Positions 1 to 3,960 of a DNA stretch of 6,667 nt are shown here, piece after piece. The notes under the pieces are model-generated. The model saw nothing but the letters and a program-made list of their open reading frames with translations, searched no databases and was not told the DNA's origin. Position numbers and translations under genes: made by a program. The DNA is taken from assembly GCA_027117675.1 (NCBI GenBank), contig JAJAYM010000046.1, forward strand, positions 1-6,667, in the 5' to 3' direction. This stretch comes from Actinomycetes bacterium. Lineage in GTDB: Bacteria > Actinomycetota > Actinomycetes > JAHEKZ01. The first letter of the stretch is position 1. Each line of letters begins with the position of its first letter.

Positions 1-350
1 CCATCGGTCCACTCGACCGGGACCACCGCATCGGCGCCAGCCGGCATCGGTCCACCCGTCATGATGCGCGCGCACTGGCCAGGCGAGACGGCCAGCGCGC
101 CGGAATAGCCGGCTGGGATGTCACCGACAACCGGCAGCGCTACCGGTGTCGACTCCGAGGCGCCGGCCAGATCGGCCGACCGAACGGCATAGCCGTCCAT
201 CGAAGAGTTGGTGAAGGGTGGGAGGTCCCAGGTAGCCGGGACGTCCTCGCTCAACGTGCAGCCGTGCGCGTCCAGCAGTCGCAGTTCGAGCGGCGACAGG
301 GTGTCGATGGGTGCCAGACAGTCCGCGAGGTGTTGGTCGACGGTCTTCAT
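1..350 (-). CDS. moeA: Molybdopterin molybdenumtransferase MoeA (N-terminal part, cut by window edge)
   Basis: MoeA (gephyrin-like) inserts molybdate into adenylylated molybdopterin in the last step of molybdenum cofactor synthesis, in the cytoplasm. I translated the minus strand by hand: 116 codons are visible, starting MKTVDQHLADCLAP, with no stop before the left edge. Recognisable MoeA motifs are FTNSSMDGYAV at residues 46-56 (the conserved SxMDGYA signature) and IMTGGPMPAGADAVVPVE at about 96-113. The spacing fits domains 1 and 2 of the family, whose full length is about 400 residues, so most of the protein lies outside. The ATG at 350-348 overlaps the galU stop as ATGA, which suggests translational coupling with galU. 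The galU-moeA pair is conserved in actinobacteria. Glp/MoeA paralogues exist, so the exact paralogue is uncertain. Confidence 0.93.
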   Translation of the reverse strand, partial: MKTVDQHLADCLAPIDTLSPLELRLLDAHGCTLSEDVPATWDLPPFTNSSMDGYAVRSADLAGASESTPVALPVVGDIPAGYSGALAVSPGQCARIMTGGPMPAGADAVVPVEWTD

Positions 351-1291
351 GGGTTGACCCGACCCCCGGTCGAGCTCGACCCGTTCGCAGCCTGCTTTAG
401 CTCCGCGACGAACTGACCCAGCCACTCGACGAACTCCGGTCCGAGGTCGGCGCGGTCGCTGGCAATCCGGACCACCGCCTTGAGGTAGCCGGCACGGTCG
501 CCGGTGTCGTAGCGGCGGCCGCGGAACACCACACCGGAGACGCCGCCACCGTCGTCCGCAGGCATCGTGGCAAGTGTCTGGAGAGCGTCGGTCAGCTGGA
601 TTTCGCCGGCGCGTCCAGGAGGCGTCTCATGGAGCACGTCGAAGACCGTGGGGCTGAGCACGTACCGGCCGATGACGGCCAAGTTGCTCGGCGCCTCATC
701 GGCTGGCGGCTTCTCGACCAGACCGGTGACCCGCACGACATCGTCGTCGTCGGTGGCGGTCGCCGCTGCACATCCGTAAAGGTGGATCTGCTGCTGAGGT
801 ACCTCCATCAGCGCAACGACGCTGCCACCACGCTGCGCCTGAACCTCGAGCATGCGTGCGAGCAGCGGATCACGTTCGTCAATGAGGTCGTCACCCAGTA
901 GTACGGCGAACGCCTCGCGGCCCACGTGCTGCTCGGCGACCAGAACCGCATGCCCAAGCCCGAGCGGATCGCCCTGTCGCACGTAGTGGATGTTCGCGAG
1001 GTCGGTCGACGCGTGAATCCGGTCGAGGCGCTCTTGGTCACCCTTCGCCTCAAGTGAGAGTTCCAGCTCGATGTTGCGGTCGAAGTGGTCCTCGAGCGGC
1101 CGCTTGTTGCGTCCGGTGACCATCAGGACGTCGGTCAGTCCGGCCTGGACTGCTTCCTCGACGACGTATTGGATGGCCGGCTTGTCGACCACCGGCAGCA
1201 TCTCTTTGGGCGTCGCTTTGGTGGCAGGCAGGAAGCGGGTGCCGAGCCCAGCCACCGGAATCACAGCTTTGGTAGGGCGTCCAGTGCTCAT
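347..1291 (-). CDS. galU: UTP--glucose-1-phosphate uridylyltransferase GalU
   Basis: GalU makes UDP-glucose from UTP and glucose-1-phosphate in the cytoplasm, supplying glucosyl units for polysaccharides, glycolipids and trehalose. The 314 residues match the usual bacterial length of about 300. Visible motifs: the nucleotide-binding loop GLGTRFLPATK at 15-25 followed by PKEMLP (28-33); DKPAIQYVVEEA (36-47); LGDDLID at 132-138; VEKP at 192-195; GEIQLTDA at 229-236; YDTGDRAGYLKA at 261-272, with the lysine (K271) expected in the sugar-phosphate site. The C-terminal 15 residues are Ser/Gly-rich and look dispensable. The ATG at 1291-1289 is chosen because the pyrophosphorylase fold begins at once after it. 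There is no Shine-Dalgarno sequence; a TAGATT hexamer sits 6 bases upstream, so a leaderless start is possible. It lies 9 bases after the GGDEF stop and overlaps moeA by 4 bases. Confidence 0.97.
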   Translation of the reverse strand: MSTGRPTKAVIPVAGLGTRFLPATKATPKEMLPVVDKPAIQYVVEEAVQAGLTDVLMVTGRNKRPLEDHFDRNIELELSLEAKGDQERLDRIHASTDLANIHYVRQGDPLGLGHAVLVAEQHVGREAFAVLLGDDLIDERDPLLARMLEVQAQRGGSVVALMEVPQQQIHLYGCAAATATDDDDVVRVTGLVEKPPADEAPSNLAVIGRYVLSPTVFDVLHETPPGRAGEIQLTDALQTLATMPADDGGGVSGVVFRGRRYDTGDRAGYLKAVVRIASDRADLGPEFVEWLGQFVAELKQAANGSSSTGGRVNP

Positions 1292-1297
1292 GGCACG

Positions 1298-1303
1298 AAT
1301 CTA
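1298..1303 (-). promoter_or_regulatory. Candidate -10 element for galU (leaderless start)
   Basis: On the minus strand TAGATT lies 6 bases before the galU ATG and matches the actinobacterial -10 pattern TANNNT. The TAG is also the stop codon of the upstream GGDEF gene. If transcription starts about 7 bases downstream, the mRNA would begin at or next to the ATG. I see no TTGAC-like -35 at the usual distance and no Shine-Dalgarno sequence. This is a motif and spacing match only. Confidence 0.35.
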
Positions 1304-1954
1304 GCGGTCGGCGGCTCGCTCGGCGCCCACCGCCATCGACCAACGGTCGCGCCCACCCGCCTTGGCCGCGTAGAGGGCGCGGTCGGCCGCTTGAATGAGT
1401 TCGCGTGACGTCCCTCCGTGCTCGGGGTACACCGCACCGCCGATGGAGACGGTTACGGCGATGGGAACGTCACCCTCGTCACCCCCGAACGGCCGCGCTC
1501 GAATCGCGGTGCAAATCCGACCAGCCAAGTTCTCCGCACCAGCAGCCGTCGTCTCCGGCAAGACCACCGCGAACTCCTCGCCGCCGTAGCGAGCCAGAGT
1601 GTCGACCTCGCGGACCTCTGCTTGGACCCTGGCTGCGAACTCACGCAGCACCGCGTCCCCACGCGGGTGGCCGTGAGCATCGTTGACCCCCTTGAAGTGA
1701 TCCAGATCAAGCATGAGTACTGACAGGGAGCGGTCGAATCGGTGGGCGCGCTCGACCTCTCGGTTCAGACTCGTGAGCAGGTAGCGGTAGTTCCACAAGC
1801 CGGTCATCTGGTCGATGGTCGACGCCCTCGTCGCCTCTGCGTGGAGCAGCACGTTCTCGACAGCGATTGCTGCTGGACCGGCCAATGCCTGAAGCGCAGA
1901 CTCAGCTGCCGCATCGAACCCATTCGGGTTCGTGGGAGCGAAAAGTGCCATCAC
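1301..1954 (-). CDS. GGDEF diguanylate cyclase half (C-terminal fragment of a split sensor cyclase)
   Basis: Diguanylate cyclases make c-di-GMP from two GTP. The first 37 or so residues are the tail of a GAF domain (ending PAAIAVENVLLHAEA), followed by a short linker and a complete GGDEF domain at about 45-205. Visible residues: TGLWNYRY (51-58); metal ligands in LDLDHF (D83, D85); VNDAHGH (90-96); signature GGEEF at 124-128; inhibitory I-site RxxD as REVD at 115-118, five residues before the signature; VSIGGAVYPEHG (169-180); ADRALYAAKAGGRDR (190-204). All key catalytic residues are present. The GTG at 1954 (followed by ATG at 1951) is only the first start codon after an in-frame TAA at 2012-2014. 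No Shine-Dalgarno sequence precedes it and the GAF domain would be cut in half, so I think this is the 3' part of one gene spanning 1301-3283. As a separate protein it would be soluble and without a sensor. Confidence 0.85.
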   Translation of the reverse strand: MMALFAPTNPNGFDAAAESALQALAGPAAIAVENVLLHAEATRASTIDQMTGLWNYRYLLTSLNREVERAHRFDRSLSVLMLDLDHFKGVNDAHGHPRGDAVLREFAARVQAEVREVDTLARYGGEEFAVVLPETTAAGAENLAGRICTAIRARPFGGDEGDVPIAVTVSIGGAVYPEHGGTSRELIQAADRALYAAKAGGRDRWSMAVGAERAADR

Positions 1955-2011
1955 ACCGAAGACGCGCGGTGCCCGGCGCAGGGGCCCCGCGAGGGCGCCG
2001 CCAGTCTGGGG

Positions 2012-2014
2012 TTA
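2012..2014 (-). other. In-frame TAA interrupting the sensor diguanylate cyclase gene
   Basis: The upstream sensor frame and the downstream GGDEF frame are the same reading frame, separated only by this TAA (context CCG AAC TAA CCC CAG). The 19 codons between it and the next start read PQTGGALAGPLRRAPRVFG, which is the normal middle of a GAF domain leading into VMALFAP. No indel is needed to join the halves. One base change would restore a sense codon (for example GAA, CAA or TAC). It is best read as a nonsense mutation or a sequence error; programmed readthrough is possible but unsupported. Confidence 0.88.
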
Positions 2015-3283
2015 GTTCGGGCCGGGGAGCAACACAGGTGCTGAGCCAATCTCGCCGCGGACGGTCAACCCGGACGCCGCAACGGCACCGAGTAGTCCAT
2101 CGCCGACGACGACGACACTCGGCACCAGGAGCGATCGCGTGCGCATGCCATGCTCGGCGTGCAGCGTGAGCCCACCGTTCTCGTCGCCCAGCATGATGAT
2201 GCCGGCCCCAGCGCCCACGCTCGTCATGGCCGTCTCGAGTACGACCGGTACGAGCGTCTCCAGGTCAAGGGTTGCCGACAACGCCTCACCGAGCCGGTCG
2301 AAGTTCGCTCTCAGCGCGTCGCGGCTGCCCTCAAGCTCAGTGACGTAGGTCAGCAGCTCGTCGGTCATGTGGTTGAACGCGCGCGCCAGGCGTCCGACCT
2401 CATCGGATCGGCGAACCTCCAACGACTTCGTGAGGTCTCCGGACGCGACAGCCTCGGCGGCATCGGTGACCTCCTCGAGCGGACCAGTGAGGTCGCGGGC
2501 AATGGCCACTGCGGCCCCGACTGCGACGACCAACGCGACTAAGGCGATAAGAAAGACGGTTTGCACCAACAAGCCGGTCCCCGGTGTTGGTGTGGCAACG
2601 ATGACGGTGAAGGGCATTCCTGGTCCGGCCGGCGCCACCGCTGCGGTGATGCCGTTGCCGCTTAAAACACCACCATCGGCGGTGGTGCTCTCAGCGAGCT
2701 GTTGGGCAGCCGACAGGTCGGTGGACGGGTTGGTTGTGCTGGCCACCACGCGGCCACCCAGAAGCAGTGCGACGTCAGCGGTAATACCGAGCCGGGAGCG
2801 CAGGTCGTCGAGGTACGCGGCGTCGACGGCGTCGGAGGTGCGCACCGATGACAGTTCGGGAGTGTTGGCGACCACCACCCGCAGTTCGGTGTTCAGTGCC
2901 GGGCCGCCAGCTTCACCCGCCGCGCAGTCACTCCACGGTTCGTTGATGAGGTCACTCGGCAGCTGGCCAGCAGAGCTCACCGCGCTACCACGGTCGTTGA
3001 CCACCGCCACCCAGTCGACGAGGCCATCGGCAACCACCCGGCGGGTCGCCGTTGCTGGGGAGCTGGATCCCAGCATCCGCCCCGTCACCACCGCTGCAGC
3101 CTGAACCTGCTCGCAAGTCTGACTGATGTCGTTGGTGACGCCGGATCGCGCGCCGACGACTAACGAGTCGGCCCGGTCAGCGGCCGCCCTGGGCACCGCG
3201 TAGAGCACCAGAACCGCGGCGGCAACGAGCGGAGCCAGCACTAGTGCGACCAGCACCAGCGCCAGACGTGTCCGCAGCGTCAT
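2012..3283 (-). CDS. Membrane sensor half (Cache-like, HAMP, truncated GAF) of a split diguanylate cyclase
   Basis: This 423-residue protein has a transmembrane helix at about 7-30, an extracytoplasmic region at 31-237, and a second helix at about 238-262. The outer region carries two Cache/PAS-like strands, WVAVVNDRGSAVSSAG (91-106) and ADVALLLGGRVVASTT (169-184), so I read it as a double-Cache-like ligand sensor; C57 and C120 are its only cysteines and could pair. A HAMP domain follows (about 262-315, with P268 and DEVGRLARAFNHM at 294-306), then a helical linker and a GAF domain from about 337. The GAF stops at residue 423 with a TAA. The codons after the TAA stay in the same frame and complete the GAF and a GGDEF domain, so the intact protein would be about 660 residues. 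The ATG at 3283-3281 is supported by a strong GGGGGAGG just upstream. Without the rest, this half has a sensor but no output domain. Confidence 0.88.
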   Translation of the reverse strand: MTLRTRLALVLVALVLAPLVAAAVLVLYAVPRAAADRADSLVVGARSGVTNDISQTCEQVQAAAVVTGRMLGSSSPATATRRVVADGLVDWVAVVNDRGSAVSSAGQLPSDLINEPWSDCAAGEAGGPALNTELRVVVANTPELSSVRTSDAVDAAYLDDLRSRLGITADVALLLGGRVVASTTNPSTDLSAAQQLAESTTADGGVLSGNGITAAVAPAGPGMPFTVIVATPTPGTGLLVQTVFLIALVALVVAVGAAVAIARDLTGPLEEVTDAAEAVASGDLTKSLEVRRSDEVGRLARAFNHMTDELLTYVTELEGSRDALRANFDRLGEALSATLDLETLVPVVLETAMTSVGAGAGIIMLGDENGGLTLHAEHGMRTRSLLVPSVVVVGDGLLGAVAASGLTVRGEIGSAPVLLPGPN

Positions 3284-3287
3284 CGGG

Positions 3288-3295
3288 CCTCCCCC
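3288..3295 (-). promoter_or_regulatory. Ribosome binding site of the sensor gene
   Basis: The minus strand reads GGGGGAGG, then CCCG, then ATG. The GGAGG core ends 4 bases before the ATG at 3283-3281, which fixes the start of the sensor gene. It is the only clear Shine-Dalgarno sequence in this window; the other first genes lack one. Confidence 0.7.
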
Positions 3296-3332
3296 ATCAT
3301 CATCGGTGCCGCAACCGACCGGTGACTAGGGC

Positions 3333-3338
3333 CATGAT
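3333..3338 (+). promoter_or_regulatory. Weak candidate -10 element for the cyclo-ligase gene
   Basis: CATGAT lies 6 bases before the GTG start at 3345, a spacing that would give a leaderless transcript. The hexamer departs from TANNNT at its first base and I see no -35. It sits in the 61-base divergent spacer (3284-3344), which must carry the 5' control region for both the cyclo-ligase and the sensor gene unless promoters lie inside the genes. Confidence 0.2.
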
Positions 3339-3344
3339 GGTCAG

Positions 3345-3938
3345 GTGACCCAAATGGAGCAGCCCGCTGGGGCCCCCTCACCCGAAGCGATTCCCAACAG
3401 CGCCTCCCGCAAACAGCAGTTGCGCAGCGCGCTCCGCACCGCACGCGCTCGGCGACCGGCCGCTGAACGCCGTGCATTCGCTGAGCGGTTGGCCACCTGG
3501 ACGCCGCCCGCGTCGGTGCGGCGAGTCAGCTGCTTCATCGGGGTCGGTGACGAGCCAGACACCGGCCATCTCATCGCAGCGCTGCACGCTCGCGGCATCG
3601 AGATAGTGCTCCCCATCACCCTCGCTGATTTCTCGCTGGACTGGGCGCGCTTCACCGGCAACACAAACCTCGCCGATGCGCGGTATGGACTCCGTGAACC
3701 CACCGCTGCCCGTTTGGGACCTGCCGCCCTGGCGGAGGTCGATATCGTCATCGTCCCCGCTCTTGCTATCGACGCATCAGGTCGGCGGCTCGGCCAAGGC
3801 GCTGGCTGCTACGACAGGGCGCTCCGGCACGTTCGAGCGGTGACGCCGATGTTAGCTGTCGTCTTCGACGATGAGCGGCTGAGCGAAACGCTGCCGGAGG
3901 AGCCCCACGACCTGCGCGTCGACGGGAGCCTGCTGTGA
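3345..3938 (+). CDS. ygfA: 5-formyltetrahydrofolate cyclo-ligase
   Basis: This cytoplasmic enzyme (also called methenyltetrahydrofolate synthetase, YgfA/Fau) uses ATP to turn 5-formyl-THF into 5,10-methenyl-THF, returning a folate storage or inhibitory form to one-carbon metabolism. At 197 residues it matches the family. Visible features: the N-terminal basic helix SRKQQLRSALRTARA (21-35); PDTGHLIAALHARG (71-84) before the strand IEIVLP (85-90); VDIVIVPALAID (132-143); and the nucleotide loop LGQGAGCYDR at 149-158, a form of the usual G-x-G-x-G-(Y/F)-(Y/F)-D-R in which one aromatic is Cys. The end EPHDLRVDGSLL stops where many relatives continue with a Thr-Pro tail. The start is GTG at 3345, or ATG at 3354 (residue 4); neither has a Shine-Dalgarno sequence. 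It is divergent from the sensor gene and convergent with the acylase, 22 bases away. Leu170 uses the rare codon TTA. Confidence 0.93.
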   Translation: MTQMEQPAGAPSPEAIPNSASRKQQLRSALRTARARRPAAERRAFAERLATWTPPASVRRVSCFIGVGDEPDTGHLIAALHARGIEIVLPITLADFSLDWARFTGNTNLADARYGLREPTAARLGPAALAEVDIVIVPALAIDASGRRLGQGAGCYDRALRHVRAVTPMLAVVFDDERLSETLPEEPHDLRVDGSLL

Positions 3939-3960
3939 CGGTCGGCGGCGTAACGTCGCG

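Noticed and set aside
1955..2011. Frameshift as the cause of the split sensor gene
   Set aside because: The two halves are in the same frame and the sequence between them translates to a sensible GAF segment, so a substitution to TAA explains it without any indel.
2367..3104. Long plus-strand open frame (245 codons) opposite the sensor gene
   Set aside because: Its translation is Ser/Thr/Ala/Arg-rich low-complexity sequence with no domain. It is the antisense of a well-supported Cache/HAMP coding region, as expected in GC-rich DNA.
3280..3303. Mini leader peptide (MMMGEAR) whose TGA overlaps the sensor ATG
   Set aside because: Three tandem ATG codons at 3303-3295 do read into a stop overlapping the sensor start, but they have no ribosome site of their own, and the GGGGGAGG lies inside this would-be leader serving the sensor ATG. 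The longer frame it belongs to is the antisense of the cyclo-ligase gene.
3339..3350. Inverted repeat GGTCA-GG-TGACC over the cyclo-ligase start
   Set aside because: The arms are only 5 bases and there is no second copy or known operator match, so it is too likely by chance to call a regulator site.
3939..3960. Possible bidirectional terminator between the convergent cyclo-ligase and acylase genes
   Set aside because: The 22-base gap holds only a 7-base CGTAACG palindrome, with no stable stem or T-run on either side.
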